Assembly (NCBI RefSeq): GCF_039541115.1
Contig: NZ_BAABFP010000002.1
Span: 868,001 to 932,000, forward strand
Length of the DNA stretch: 64,000 nucleotides
Source: Angustibacter luteus
GTDB taxonomy: Bacteria; Actinomycetota; Actinomycetes; Actinomycetales; Angustibacteraceae
Reading direction: 5' to 3'
In this document: piece after piece, positions 29,329 through 38,540 of the stretch
Position numbering within the stretch: position 1 is the first letter of the stretch
Layout: the number at the start of each line of letters is the position of its first letter
Notes under the pieces: generated by a model
Databases searched by the model: none
What the model was told of the DNA's origin: nothing
What the model saw: only the letters and a program-made list of their open reading frames with translations
Position numbers and translations under genes: made by a program

Positions 29329-29352
29329 AACTATCTCGACATCAAGATAGTT
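29329..29352 (-). promoter_or_regulatory. MarR-type operator overlapping the MFS promoter
   Basis: AACTATCT (29329-29336) and AGATAGTT (29345-29352) form perfect eight-base arms around an eight-base centre; the inner sequence TATCTYGAYRTCRAGATA resembles operators of MarR-family repressors. The operator ends at the stop codon of the nucleoside hydrolase gene and lies just upstream of the putative -10 box at 29320-29325. Binding would block polymerase at the MFS promoter. Confidence 0.65.
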
Positions 29353-30332
29353 CATTTCGAGGCGACGGAGTCCAGCCACAGCCGTCGCCAGCGATCGCCG
29401 TCCACCGCGAGGGCGACGTCGACCACCGTGGGCGGGATGCCGTGCGGGTCGTGGTCCAGGTCACCCACCCACTCGCGCCGGTCCACCACCGTCTGGCCTC
29501 GGGTGCGGGCACCGGCGAGCTCCACGTGCACTGCCAATGGAGACGTCGTCAGCCCGGCCGGGTCGACCACGGCGCAGACCGCGCCGGCGTCGCCGATGGT
29601 CGCGGACGGCGTGCCGAACTTCACGCACTGGGCTTGGACGAGGGCACCGGCGAGTCGGGTCGCCGGGGCGGCAACGGCCAGGAGCTCGACCGCCTCGTCC
29701 CGGCTGACCCGCACGTCGTAGAAGACGTCGAGGCCGTACATGGTCACCGGGATCTCGAGCTCACGGGCGGCGTCGAGCACGACCGCAGCCGCCTCCGGGT
29801 CGTGCCAGATGTTGAACTCCGCGGCCGCCGTCGCGTTGCCGACCGCCGCCGCGCCGCCCATGAACACGATGCGCCGCAAGCCTTTCGCGACCTCGGGGTA
29901 GGTGCGCAGCAGCAGGGCGATGTTGGTCAGCGGGGCGAGCGGCACGAGGGTGATCCGCTCGCCGCTGCTGGCCGCCGCGAGCAGCTCGTCACGCAGCAGC
30001 TCGACCGCGTGCCGCTGGTCGACCTCGCCGGTGGCGGCGGGCAGACCGAGGGCGGCGTGGTCGAGGTCGCCGAGGCCGTCCTCCCCGTGCACGTGCCGGG
30101 CGGCGCGGGCCGGCTCCAGCAGCGGGCGGGACGCACCGCGAGCGACCGCGACGTCGTGCCGGCCGGCCGCGGCCAGCACCAGCAGGGTGTTGCGGACGAC
30201 CTGGTCGACGTCGGCGTTGCCGGCCACGCAGGTGACCGCACGCAGGTCGAGGTCGGGGTGGCGGGCCGCGAGCAGCAGCGCGCACGCGTCGTCCAGGCCG
30301 GTGTCGACGTCCAGGATCACGGGGATGCTCAC
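29352..30332 (-). CDS. Inosine-uridine-type nucleoside hydrolase
   Basis: The 326-residue enzyme hydrolyses N-glycosidic bonds of nucleosides to ribose and base. The calcium-binding DVDTGLDDA motif is at residues 8-16, with the later NIALLL, FMGGA and AEFNIWHDPEAA motifs that build the active site. It is likely cytosolic and used in salvage. CAGGAT lies six bases before the GTG at 30332, suggesting its own leaderless promoter. The stop abuts the MarR-type operator of the downstream transporter. Confidence 0.92.
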   Translation of the reverse strand: MSIPVILDVDTGLDDACALLLAARHPDLDLRAVTCVAGNADVDQVVRNTLLVLAAAGRHDVAVARGASRPLLEPARAARHVHGEDGLGDLDHAALGLPAATGEVDQRHAVELLRDELLAAASSGERITLVPLAPLTNIALLLRTYPEVAKGLRRIVFMGGAAAVGNATAAAEFNIWHDPEAAAVVLDAARELEIPVTMYGLDVFYDVRVSRDEAVELLAVAAPATRLAGALVQAQCVKFGTPSATIGDAGAVCAVVDPAGLTTSPLAVHVELAGARTRGQTVVDRREWVGDLDHDPHGIPPTVVDVALAVDGDRWRRLWLDSVASK

Positions 30333-30415
30333 CGGCCCATCCTGCCGGGTGGCCGCGCCAGACCGACAGGCCTTCGACGTGCGAGACGAGGCGATCGGGT
30401 CCAGGGTTGCCTCCC

Positions 30416-31864
30416 GTGAGCCTCGTGACGACCCGCATCCCCGCCCGCCTCGACCGCCTGCCCTGGTCCCCCTGGCACCGCATGGTGCTGGTCGGCCTCG
30501 GCACCGTCTGGATCCTGGACGGGCTGGAGGTGACGATCGTCGGCTCGCTGTCCGACCGGCTGACCGAGAAGGGCAGCGGCCTGGCCCTCACGGCCAGCCA
30601 GATCGGCGTGGCCGCAGCGATCTACGTCCTCGGTGCGTGCTTGGGCGCGCTGTTCTTCGGGCACCTCACCGAGAAGCACGGCCGCAAGAAGATGTTCTTC
30701 ATCACCCTGACCGTCTACCTGCTGGCGACGGTGGCAACGGCGTTCTCGATGAACCCGATGTACTTCTTCGTGTGCCGCTTCCTGACCGGCGCCGGCATCG
30801 GCGGCGAGTACGCGGCGATCAACTCGGCCATCGACGAGCTGATGCCGAAGAACCTGCGGGGCCGGATCGACCTGTTCATCAACGGGTCGTACTGGCTGGG
30901 CGCGGCCGCCGGCGCGGCGCTGACGATCGTCCTGCTGAACGAGGACTTCCTGCCCGCCAACATCGGCTGGCGGGTGGCGTTCGCCCTCGGCGCGGTGCTG
31001 GGTCTGGTCGTGCTGTTCGTGCGCCGCAACGTTCCGGAGAGCCCCCGCTGGCTGCTCATCCACGGCCAGGACGACGAGGCGGAACGGATCGTCGGGGACG
31101 TCGAGCACCGGGTCAGCGACGAGGTGCACGAGCCGCTGTCCGAGGTCGGCGAGGACGACGAGCTGCAGATCGAGCAGCGCGAGACCACGACGTTCCGCGA
31201 GATCGCGCGCACCCTGCTGGCCGACTACCGCAAGCGCACCCTGCTCGGCTTGTCGCTGTTCGTGGGCCAGGCCTTCCTCTACAACGCGGTGTTCTTCACC
31301 CAAGGCCTCGTGCTGACCACGTTCTTCGGCGTCGGGTCGGGCTCGGCCGGCTGGTACATCATCCCGTTGGCGCTGGGTAACTTCCTCGGGCCGTTGCTGC
31401 TGGGTCGGCTGTTCGACACCGTGGGTCGGCGCGTCATGATCTCGATCTGCTACGTCGGGAGCGGGCTGCTGCTGGTCGCCACGGCGCTGTTCCTGACGGG
31501 CCTCAACGCGACCACGCTCACCCTGTGCTGGTGCGCCGTGTTCTTCCTGGCCTCGGCCGGCACCAGCGCGGCGTACCTGACGGTCAGCGAGATCTTCCCG
31601 ATGGAGACCCGCGCGATGTCCATCGCGTTGTTCTACGCCGTCGGCACCGGGCTCGGCGGCATCATCGGCCCGCTGCTGTTCGGCAAGCTGGTCGCGACCG
31701 AGCAGCTCAGCAACGTCGCGATCGGCTACTACCTCGGGGCCGCGCTGATGATCGCCGGCGGGGTGGTCGAGGCCTTCGTGGGCGTGGACGCGGAGCAGCG
31801 CTCGCTGGAGGACATCGCCGAGCCGCTGTCGTCGCAGGACGCCGCGGACGAGCCGACCGGCTGA
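30416..31864 (+). CDS. MFS transporter, sugar-porter-like
   Basis: The 482-residue protein has twelve membrane segments and hallmarks of the sugar/metabolite porter group: GHLTEKHGRKKMF after helix 2, RFLTGAGIGGEYAAINSAIDELMP, PESPRWLL before the central loop and a repeat in GRLFDTVGRRVMI. A long acidic central loop (about residues 210-255) and an acidic C-terminus are present. Such proteins import sugars or aromatic acids by proton symport; the substrate is not deducible. GTG 30416 was chosen; GTG 30425 is possible. It is divergent from the nucleoside hydrolase gene. Confidence 0.88.
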   Translation: MSLVTTRIPARLDRLPWSPWHRMVLVGLGTVWILDGLEVTIVGSLSDRLTEKGSGLALTASQIGVAAAIYVLGACLGALFFGHLTEKHGRKKMFFITLTVYLLATVATAFSMNPMYFFVCRFLTGAGIGGEYAAINSAIDELMPKNLRGRIDLFINGSYWLGAAAGAALTIVLLNEDFLPANIGWRVAFALGAVLGLVVLFVRRNVPESPRWLLIHGQDDEAERIVGDVEHRVSDEVHEPLSEVGEDDELQIEQRETTTFREIARTLLADYRKRTLLGLSLFVGQAFLYNAVFFTQGLVLTTFFGVGSGSAGWYIIPLALGNFLGPLLLGRLFDTVGRRVMISICYVGSGLLLVATALFLTGLNATTLTLCWCAVFFLASAGTSAAYLTVSEIFPMETRAMSIALFYAVGTGLGGIIGPLLFGKLVATEQLSNVAIGYYLGAALMIAGGVVEAFVGVDAEQRSLEDIAEPLSSQDAADEPTG

Positions 31865-31935
31865 CGCGCCTTCGCGCGGCCAGGCCGCCGGCTGGCGATG
31901 CCCGCACGGGCGTGAGGTGTGGGACCCTCTGCGCC

Positions 31936-32145
31936 ATGTCCTTCACCTGTGACTCCTGCCGCCGGCGGGCCAACGGCACCGGCCAGCGCACCGTGACCGG
32001 GCGGGTGCTCTGCGCGTCCTGCCACGACACGCTCACCGGGATGGCCGCCGGGATCGTCGCCGGCGGTGGGACCGCGGAGGCGATCGCCACCGCGGGCTGG
32101 TTCAGCCGACTGCGCGCGCGTCGCCGCCCGCGCGGAGACGGCTAG
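31936..32145 (+). CDS. Small zinc-ribbon-like protein
   Basis: The 69-residue protein opens MSFTCDSCRRRANGTGQRTV and has a second pair CASC, giving two CxxC knuckles 22 residues apart that probably bind one zinc. A Gly/Ala-rich stretch and a basic C-terminus (RLRARRRPRGDG) follow. No function is known. It follows the MFS gene by 71 bases on the same strand. Confidence 0.65.
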   Translation: MSFTCDSCRRRANGTGQRTVTGRVLCASCHDTLTGMAAGIVAGGGTAEAIATAGWFSRLRARRRPRGDG

Positions 32146-32154
32146 CCCCCCGAC

Positions 32155-32349
32155 TCAGCGGGCGGAACGCCGGCGCAGCCCGGAGGCCACCATGCCCAGG
32201 CCGAGCAGCGCGACCACCGGCCCGACGACCGCCCACAGCGTCTCGCCGGACATGCCGCTGCCGCCGATCCACCCCATGCCCTGCCCGAACCAGAGCGCAC
32301 CGACCACGACGAGCAGCACGCCGACCAGGATCCGCACCACGTCACTCAC
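32155..32349 (-). CDS. Small two-helix membrane protein
   Basis: The 64-residue protein has two hydrophobic helices (VVRILVGVLLVVVGALWFG and ETLWAVVGPVVALLGLGMVA) joined by a short Gly/Ser loop and a basic tail RRRSAR, so both ends probably face the cytosol. The GTG start at 32349 overlaps the end of the upstream gene by eight bases, which supports translation coupling. No family is recognised. Confidence 0.65.
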   Translation of the reverse strand: MSDVVRILVGVLLVVVGALWFGQGMGWIGGSGMSGETLWAVVGPVVALLGLGMVASGLRRRSAR

Positions 32350-33577
32350 CCTCTCGTTCCACCGACAACGTCAGACCAGCCACGCGCAGGCGCTGCACGA
32401 GCGCGTCGCCGATGCCGGTAGCCGGGGTCAGCACGCCCGCAGCCTCCGGCAGACCAGAACCCTCGGCCAGCGCCAGCGCGCTCTCGCCGAGCATCACGGC
32501 GGTGGCCGCATAGCCTGGATCACCTTGCGCCGCAACGGTTGCGACGTAGTCGACGCCGGACGTCGTGGTGCTGCGCACCCGCATCCGGAAGAACCCGGCG
32601 GCACGCTTCTCGGCACTCGGCCCCTCCCCCGGCGAGGGCAGCAGCCGGTCGACGAGCCCGCGCATCCGGGGCTTCTGCATCCCCGCCAGCACCCCACCCA
32701 GAACGCCGGTGACGGCGTTCGCGGTCACCCGCGCCCTGGTCCCGCGGCCGTACCCGGCGAGCTCGCGGTAGCGGAACGAGCGGCCGTAGGCCCAGCCCTG
32801 CAACGCGTTGCTGCGCCGCACGATCCGGGTGTTGAACGACGCCATCACGAACGGTCCGACCCAGCCGCCGAGCAGGTCGGACTCGAACACCGCCACCCGG
32901 TCCCGCTCGTCGCCGAGGTCGGGCTCGTCGTCCCGGTCGGGGCTGAGGGCGTACGGGTCGACGACGATGCGCCGCAACGACTTCTCGGACTGCACCGCCT
33001 CGACCTGGGCGCGCATCGAGTCGATCGTGCCGCCGCTGAAGCCGCCCTTCATGACCGCGACGAGCGTGGTGTCGGTGAGCTCGCCGGCGCCATCGGCGGC
33101 CGCCGCCTGGTGCAGCAGCAGCACACCGAGGTCCGAGGGGATCGAGTCGAAGCCGCACGCGTGCACGATGCGCGCGCCACTGGCCCGGGCGGACTCGTCG
33201 ACCGCGTCGATGCTGGCCCGCACGAACAGCACCTCACCGGTCAGGTCCGCGTAGTGGGTGCCGGCCGCCGCGCACGCCTTGGCCAGCGGCAGCCCGTACC
33301 TCAGGTACGGACCGACCGTGGTCGCCACCACCCGGGTGCGCCCCGCCAGCTCGGCCAGCGCGTCGTCGTCCGCGCCGTCGGCGACGATCAGCGGCCAGTC
33401 CCGAGCGCGCTCCCCGAGCGTGCGGCGCACGGCCTCGAGCCGCTCCAGTGACCGGCCCCCGAGACCGATCCGCAGACTGGCCGGGGCGTGCTCGGCCAGG
33501 TAGTCGGCCACCAGCCGGCCGACGAAGCCGGTGGCCCCGAACACAACGACGTCCAGGTCTCGCTCGCGTGGGCTCAT
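32342..33577 (-). CDS. Saccharopine dehydrogenase-family NAD(P)-binding protein
   Basis: The 411-residue protein has an N-terminal Rossmann fold (VVVFGATGFVGRLVADYLA) and the SCCPDH pattern GPYLRYG, HYADLTGE and HACGFDSIPSDLG. Relatives in mycobacteria act as trans enoyl reductases in lipid synthesis, while others have unknown roles; this member cannot be assigned a substrate. Its ATG overlaps the hrpA stop (ATGA) and its end overlaps a small membrane-protein gene, forming a three-gene unit. Confidence 0.85.
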   Translation of the reverse strand: MSPRERDLDVVVFGATGFVGRLVADYLAEHAPASLRIGLGGRSLERLEAVRRTLGERARDWPLIVADGADDDALAELAGRTRVVATTVGPYLRYGLPLAKACAAAGTHYADLTGEVLFVRASIDAVDESARASGARIVHACGFDSIPSDLGVLLLHQAAAADGAGELTDTTLVAVMKGGFSGGTIDSMRAQVEAVQSEKSLRRIVVDPYALSPDRDDEPDLGDERDRVAVFESDLLGGWVGPFVMASFNTRIVRRSNALQGWAYGRSFRYRELAGYGRGTRARVTANAVTGVLGGVLAGMQKPRMRGLVDRLLPSPGEGPSAEKRAAGFFRMRVRSTTTSGVDYVATVAAQGDPGYAATAVMLGESALALAEGSGLPEAAGVLTPATGIGDALVQRLRVAGLTLSVEREGE

Positions 33578-36500
33578 GCAGCGACGATGGCACGGTGGAT
33601 GCGCTGGGGCGACACGGGGTAGGCGGTGCGCATCGTCGGGGCGAACAGGCTGACCCGTAGCTCCTCGAGCATCCAGCGCACCTCACGCAGCGCCGGGGAC
33701 GGCTCACGCCCGGGCGGCAGGGCCGCCAGCGCCTTCTCGAGCTCGTCGGCGGCCATCTCCACCTGGGACTGCGAGCCGCGGTCGCGCGCCGGGTCGGTGG
33801 GGAGCCGGTCGAGCCGGACGGCCATCGCCTTGAGGTAGCGCAGCAGGTCGGGCAGCCGGGCGGCCCCCGCCTCTCGCACGAAGCCGGGGTGCACGAGCCC
33901 GTCCAGCTGGGACTGCAGGTCGTGCATGGCCGGGAGCAAGGTCATGGACGTCGTCCCGCGCAGCCGGGACTGGACGTCGTACGCCGCCGCCAGCACCTGC
34001 TCGACCTGCTCCACGACCGCCAGGGTGCGCTGGTCCAGCCCGCGGCCCACGACGTCACGCACGGCCGCGAAGGACGCCTTGTCCCGCACCGAGTCCGCAC
34101 CACCCGCCTCGGCCACGAGCGCGTCCACCGCGGCATCCGTGCAGTCGTCGACGAGCTCCGTCGCCGTGGCGTGCTTGGCCCGGGACAGCACCAGCTTGCT
34201 CGCGTTGGACAGCTGCGACAGCACGTACGGCACCGGCGAGCGGGCCGACGACCGCAGCAGGCGCCGGACGCCGGCGGTGTGCGCCGCCCGCGCCTCGCCG
34301 GGCGTCGTCAGCACCCGGACCGCGACCGTCTCGCCCTCGTCGACGAGGGCGGGGAACCCGACGACCTCGTGGCCGTCCACGACGGTACGGTGCTCGGTCG
34401 GCAGGACGTCGATCGTCCAGTCCTGCAGGCCCGTCCGCTCGATGCTGTCCGGACGCCGCGCGATGGCCGCGCGCAGCTGGGGCTGCAGCCGGTGCTGCAG
34501 GGCGGGCAGGTCCTGCCCCTCGCCCAGGACGCGACCGCGGTCGTCCTCGACCCGGAACGTCACCCGCAGGTGGGCCGGCAGCGCATCCGGCGACCAGTCG
34601 TCGGCACCGATCCGGGTGCCGGTGAGGTCCTCCAGGGCGCCGGCCAGGACGTCGAGCAGCGGCCCGTCCGCCGGACCGACCCGGGCCAGCACGTCGGCTG
34701 CCCGGTCCGGCGCCGGGATCAGGCTGCGCCGCAACGACTTCGGCAGCCCGCGGATCAGCGCGGTGACGAGCTCGAGGCGCAGGCCAGGGATCTGCCAGTC
34801 GAACGGCCGGGTCGTCAGCTGGCCCAGCACCGGGAGCGGCACGTGCACGGTCACCCCGTCTGCCGCGGTGCCGGGCTCGAACTGGTAGGTCACCGCCAGC
34901 TCGACGCCACCGGCGGCCCAGGTGGTCGGGTACGCGTCGTCGTCCACCGCTCCCGCCTCGTCGCGCACCAGCAGGTCGGGCGTGAACGACAGCAGCTCGG
35001 GCTCCTCGTGGCGGCGCTGCTTCCACCACGCGTCGAAGTGCCGGCCGGACACCACGTCCGCTGGGACACGCGCGTCGTAGAACTCGAAGATCACCTCGTC
35101 ATCGACCAGCAGGTCGCGTCGGCGGGTGCGCTGCTCGAGTGCCTCGACGTCGGCGAGCAGCTCGCGGTTGCGGCGGAAGAACCGGTGGTCCGTGCGCCAG
35201 TCGCCCTCGACCAGGGCGTGCCGGATGAACAGCTCGCGAGCCAGCTCCGGGTCGACCTGGCCGTAGCCGACCAGCCGGTCCACCACCAGCGGGACGCCGT
35301 ACAGCAGGACCCGTTCGCGGGCCATCACCGCTGCCCGCTTGCTGCTCCAGTGCGGTTCGCTGTAGGTCCGGGTGATCAGGTGCGGCGCCAGGGCTTCGGC
35401 CCACTCCGGCTCGATCCGGGCGACCGTGCGGCCCCACAGGCGGGACGTCTCCACGAGCTCGGCCGCCATGACCAGGGTCGGCGGCTTGCGGGCCACGGCG
35501 GACCCGGGCCAGATCGCGAAGCGCGCCCCACGCGCGCCGAGGTAGTCGCGCTGCACCGTGTCGCGCAGGCCGACGTGCGAGAGCAGGCCGGACAGCAGCG
35601 CGCGGTGCAGGCGGTCGGCGTCCACCGACCCGTCCTCGTGCAGCCCGCTGGACCGCGCCAGCCCGAGCTGCTTGACCACCTGCTTGAGCTGGGCGTGCAC
35701 GTCCTGCCACTCGCGGACCCGCAGGTAGTGCAGGTACTCGCTGCGGCACATCCGACGGAAAGCATTGCCGGACAGCGCCTTCTGCTGCTCGCGCAGGTAC
35801 TCCCACAGGTTCAGCCAGGACAGGAAGTCCGACGTCGGGTCGCGGAACCGGGCGTGCTGCTGGTCCGCCTGGGCCTGTGCGTCCGGCGGGCGTTCCCGCG
35901 GATCCTGGATCGACAGGGCCGCGGCCACGACGAGCACCTCGCGCAGGCACCCTTCACGATCGGCCTCGATGACCATGCGGGCCAGGCGCGGGTCCAGGGG
36001 GAGCTGGGCGAGCTGGCGACCGGAGTGGGTGAGCCGCTTGCGCGGGTCGGGCTGGTCGGGGTCGATGGCGCCGAGCTCGTGCAGCAGCTGGATGCCGTCG
36101 CGCACGCTGCGCCGGTCGGGCGGCTCGACGAACGGGAACGCACCGATGTCCCCCAGGCCGATCGAGGTCATCTGGAGGATGACCGAGGCCAGGTTGGTGC
36201 GCAGGATCTCCGGTTCGGTGAACTCGGGCCGGGCCTCGAAGTCCTCCTGGCTGTAGAGCCGGATGCAGATCCCCTCGGCGACCCGGCCGCACCGCCCGGC
36301 GCGCTGGTTCGCGGATGCCTGGGACACCTTCTCGATCGGCAGGCGCTGGACCTTCAACCGCCTGCTGTAGCGGGAGATCCGGGCCGTTCCGGGGTCGACG
36401 ACGTACCGGATCCCCGGCACGGTCAGCGAGGTCTCGGCGACGTTGGTGGCCAGCACGACCCGACGTCCGGTGTGCGGCTGGAACACCCGGTGCTGCTCGG

Positions 36501-37398
36501 CGGACGACAGCCGCGCGTACAGCGGGATGACCTCGGTGAACCGCAGCTCCAACGCGCGCAACGCCTCTGCGGCGTCGCGGATCTCGCGCTCACCCGACAG
36601 GAACACCAGGATGTCGCCCGGACCGTCACCGGTGAGCTCGACGACCGCGTCACAGATGGCCTGCACCTGGTCGCGGTCGGGGTCGGCGTCCGGGTCGTCT
36701 GGGTCGACGACCGGCCGGTAGCGCAGCTCGACCGGATAGGTGCGGCCGGAGACCTCGATCACCGGCGCGTCGTCGAAGTGCCGGGAGAAGCGCTGGGGGT
36801 CGATGGTCGCCGACGTGATCACGAGCTTGAGGTCGGGCCGGCGCGGCAGCAGCTGCTTGAGGTAGCCGAGCAGGAAGTCCACGTTGAGGCTGCGTTCGTG
36901 CGCCTCGTCGATGATGATCGTGTCGTAGCGGGTCAGCATCCGGTCCCGTTGGATCTCGGCGAGCAGGATGCCGTCGGTCATGACCCGCACCAACGTGTTC
37001 GGGCCCGCGCGGTCGGTGAACCGCACGCTCCAGCCGACCTGCTCGCCGACGTCGACCCCGAGCTCCTCGGCGATCCGCTCGCTCACCGTGCGAGCGGCGA
37101 TCCGGCGCGGCTGCGTGTGCCCGATCATGCCCTCGACACCGCGTCCGAGCTCGAGGCAGATCTTCGGCAGCTGGGTCGTCTTGCCCGACCCGGTCTCCCC
37201 CGCGACGATCACCACCTGGTGGTCGCGGATGAGCGCGGCGATCTCGTCCCGCACCGCACTGACCGGCAGGTCCGGGTAGGCGATCACCGGGATGGTCGCG
37301 CGGCGCGCCTCGACCTGCGCCGGGGTCAGCCGCGGCCGGCGGTCCCTGTGCGGGCCTCGCCCACTCCGCCGCCGCTGCTGACCCACGACGTCCACCAT
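33574..37398 (-). CDS. hrpA: ATP-dependent RNA helicase HrpA
   Basis: The 1274-residue DEAH-box helicase has Walker A GETGSGKT (67-74), DEAH (164-167), SATIDPQRF, the helicase C-terminal motifs VLATNVAETSLTVPGI and QRAGRCGR, an HA2/OB region and the long DUF3418 C-terminus typical of HrpA. Length is close to the E. coli protein (about 1300). It probably remodels mRNA or rescues stalled ribosomes, a role known for E. coli HrpA. Start ATG 37398 (MVDVVGQQ) was preferred because longer reading frames run through the family B palindrome. First gene of the unit with the SCCPDH gene. Confidence 0.95.
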   Translation of the reverse strand: MVDVVGQQRRRSGRGPHRDRRPRLTPAQVEARRATIPVIAYPDLPVSAVRDEIAALIRDHQVVIVAGETGSGKTTQLPKICLELGRGVEGMIGHTQPRRIAARTVSERIAEELGVDVGEQVGWSVRFTDRAGPNTLVRVMTDGILLAEIQRDRMLTRYDTIIIDEAHERSLNVDFLLGYLKQLLPRRPDLKLVITSATIDPQRFSRHFDDAPVIEVSGRTYPVELRYRPVVDPDDPDADPDRDQVQAICDAVVELTGDGPGDILVFLSGEREIRDAAEALRALELRFTEVIPLYARLSSAEQHRVFQPHTGRRVVLATNVAETSLTVPGIRYVVDPGTARISRYSRRLKVQRLPIEKVSQASANQRAGRCGRVAEGICIRLYSQEDFEARPEFTEPEILRTNLASVILQMTSIGLGDIGAFPFVEPPDRRSVRDGIQLLHELGAIDPDQPDPRKRLTHSGRQLAQLPLDPRLARMVIEADREGCLREVLVVAAALSIQDPRERPPDAQAQADQQHARFRDPTSDFLSWLNLWEYLREQQKALSGNAFRRMCRSEYLHYLRVREWQDVHAQLKQVVKQLGLARSSGLHEDGSVDADRLHRALLSGLLSHVGLRDTVQRDYLGARGARFAIWPGSAVARKPPTLVMAAELVETSRLWGRTVARIEPEWAEALAPHLITRTYSEPHWSSKRAAVMARERVLLYGVPLVVDRLVGYGQVDPELARELFIRHALVEGDWRTDHRFFRRNRELLADVEALEQRTRRRDLLVDDEVIFEFYDARVPADVVSGRHFDAWWKQRRHEEPELLSFTPDLLVRDEAGAVDDDAYPTTWAAGGVELAVTYQFEPGTAADGVTVHVPLPVLGQLTTRPFDWQIPGLRLELVTALIRGLPKSLRRSLIPAPDRAADVLARVGPADGPLLDVLAGALEDLTGTRIGADDWSPDALPAHLRVTFRVEDDRGRVLGEGQDLPALQHRLQPQLRAAIARRPDSIERTGLQDWTIDVLPTEHRTVVDGHEVVGFPALVDEGETVAVRVLTTPGEARAAHTAGVRRLLRSSARSPVPYVLSQLSNASKLVLSRAKHATATELVDDCTDAAVDALVAEAGGADSVRDKASFAAVRDVVGRGLDQRTLAVVEQVEQVLAAAYDVQSRLRGTTSMTLLPAMHDLQSQLDGLVHPGFVREAGAARLPDLLRYLKAMAVRLDRLPTDPARDRGSQSQVEMAADELEKALAALPPGREPSPALREVRWMLEELRVSLFAPTMRTAYPVSPQRIHRAIVAA

Positions 37399-37428
37399 AG
37401 GCGCGCCGCGCAACCCGTTTCCGGAACG

Positions 37429-37494
37429 GGGCGAACGTGCATGATCACGCCGAAGGGGCGGCGCCGCCGCTGCGATGATCATGCACGTTCGCCC
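37429..37494. repeat. Intergenic palindrome family B, copy 2 (inside-out)
   Basis: Perfect 19-base arms (37429-37447 and 37476-37494) enclose 28 bases that include a GGCGGCGCCGCC palindrome. Arm sequence is the same family B core as at 26356 and 56163. Here, however, the GGGCGAAC end faces outward and TGATCA inward, the reverse of the other two copies. It lies between the hrpA start and the next gene's end. Confidence 0.8.
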
Positions 37495-37507
37495 GCCGTC
37501 AGGGGCG

Positions 37508-37924
37508 TCAGCTGTTCTTCCTGGCCTCGCGGCGCTCCTTGCGCGCATCCCGAACCTGCTGTCGGAACTCGTGCCAGGCCTTCGCGTCCGCCGGGTGCGC
37601 CTTCGCCCACGCCTTCAGCTCGGCCTTGCGCTGGTCCGGCGTCATCCCGGCGACCTTGGTGAGCTCGGCGACGACGGCCGGGTGGGCATCGGCGAACCGC
37701 TGCCACGTGTCGAGCCGGTTCGCGAGCGCCGTCCCGGCCTTGGGGTGCACGGCCAGGAAACCGCACAGCTCCTTCTGCTGCGCGTCGGTCAGACCCTTGA
37801 AGGGCGCGGACGACGAGGTCGGCGTCGGCGTCGGACTGCTGCCGGACGCCATGGCCGGCACGGCGACGGCTCCCCCGGCGATGACGGCGGCGGCCGCCAC
37901 GGCCGCGATGGTGGTACGTCGCAT
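37508..37924 (-). CDS. Small secreted helical protein
   Basis: The 138-residue protein begins MRRTTIAAVAAAAVIAGGAV with a cleavage site near AMAS-GS, so it is exported by Sec. A Ser/Thr/Pro linker leads to a helical domain (LTDAQQKELCGFLAVHPKAG, then FADAHPAVVAELTKV) ending in a very basic tail RKERREARKNS. The spaced HP motifs recall hemophore-like small secreted proteins of actinobacteria, but with only one cysteine I do not claim heme binding. GAGGAG precedes the ATG. Confidence 0.7.
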   Translation of the reverse strand: MRRTTIAAVAAAAVIAGGAVAVPAMASGSSPTPTPTSSSAPFKGLTDAQQKELCGFLAVHPKAGTALANRLDTWQRFADAHPAVVAELTKVAGMTPDQRKAELKAWAKAHPADAKAWHEFRQQVRDARKERREARKNS

Positions 37925-38042
37925 CTGAACTCCTCGCGCTGTCGGTGGACGCCGCCGGTCGCGGCGCCGTGATCGACGGTAGGGGCGTGGTGTGCGACGC
38001 CTGTTGGTCGAATGTTCGGGGTGTGTGAGCGATGCTGGGGCG

Positions 38043-38516
38043 GTGACGAGGCGCAGCGCGGGGATCCTGCTGCATCGCCGCGGGCCGGACGGCGCGCCGC
38101 AGGTGCTGCTCGGGCACATGGGCGGCCCGTTCTGGGCGCGCAAGGACGACGCGGCGTGGTCGATCCCGAAGGGCGAGTACGGCGACGACGAGCGCGCCGA
38201 GGACGCCGCCCGGCGCGAGTTCGTCGAGGAGCTCGGTCTCGCCGTCCCGCCGGGGGACCTGCGCCTGCTGGGCGACCTCACGGTGTCCGGGGGCAAGGTG
38301 CTCACCGTGTGGGCGCTCGAGGGCGATCTGGACGTCGCCGCCGTCGTCCCGGGCACGTTCGAGCTGGAGTGGCCGCCACGCTCCGGCACCGTGCGGGAGT
38401 TCCCCGAGATCGACCGGGCCGAGTGGTTCGAGCTGGACGTGGCGGCGACCAAGCTGGTCAAGGGTCAGCGGCCCTACCTCGACCGGCTCGTCGCCGCCCT
38501 CACCCCCGACGTGTGA
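38043..38516 (+). CDS. Nudix hydrolase
   Basis: The 157-residue protein carries the Nudix box G-x5-E-x7-REFVEELG (in GEYGDDERAEDAARREFVEELG) and starts VTRRSAGILLHRRGPDG. It resembles the predicted NTP pyrophosphohydrolase group (DR1025/YfcD-like) with AWSIPKGEY before the box. Substrate is unknown. Start GTG 38043 lies six bases after GATGCT. Converges on the M15 peptidase gene with a 24-base gap. Confidence 0.88.
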   Translation: MTRRSAGILLHRRGPDGAPQVLLGHMGGPFWARKDDAAWSIPKGEYGDDERAEDAARREFVEELGLAVPPGDLRLLGDLTVSGGKVLTVWALEGDLDVAAVVPGTFELEWPPRSGTVREFPEIDRAEWFELDVAATKLVKGQRPYLDRLVAALTPDV

Positions 38517-38540
38517 CGGTGCGTGCGGGACGGGTCCCCG

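Noticed and set aside
33889-37662. Very long open frame opposite hrpA
   Set aside because: Composition is the Arg/Pro/Gly/His-rich type seen in antisense frames of GC-rich genes, with no domains.
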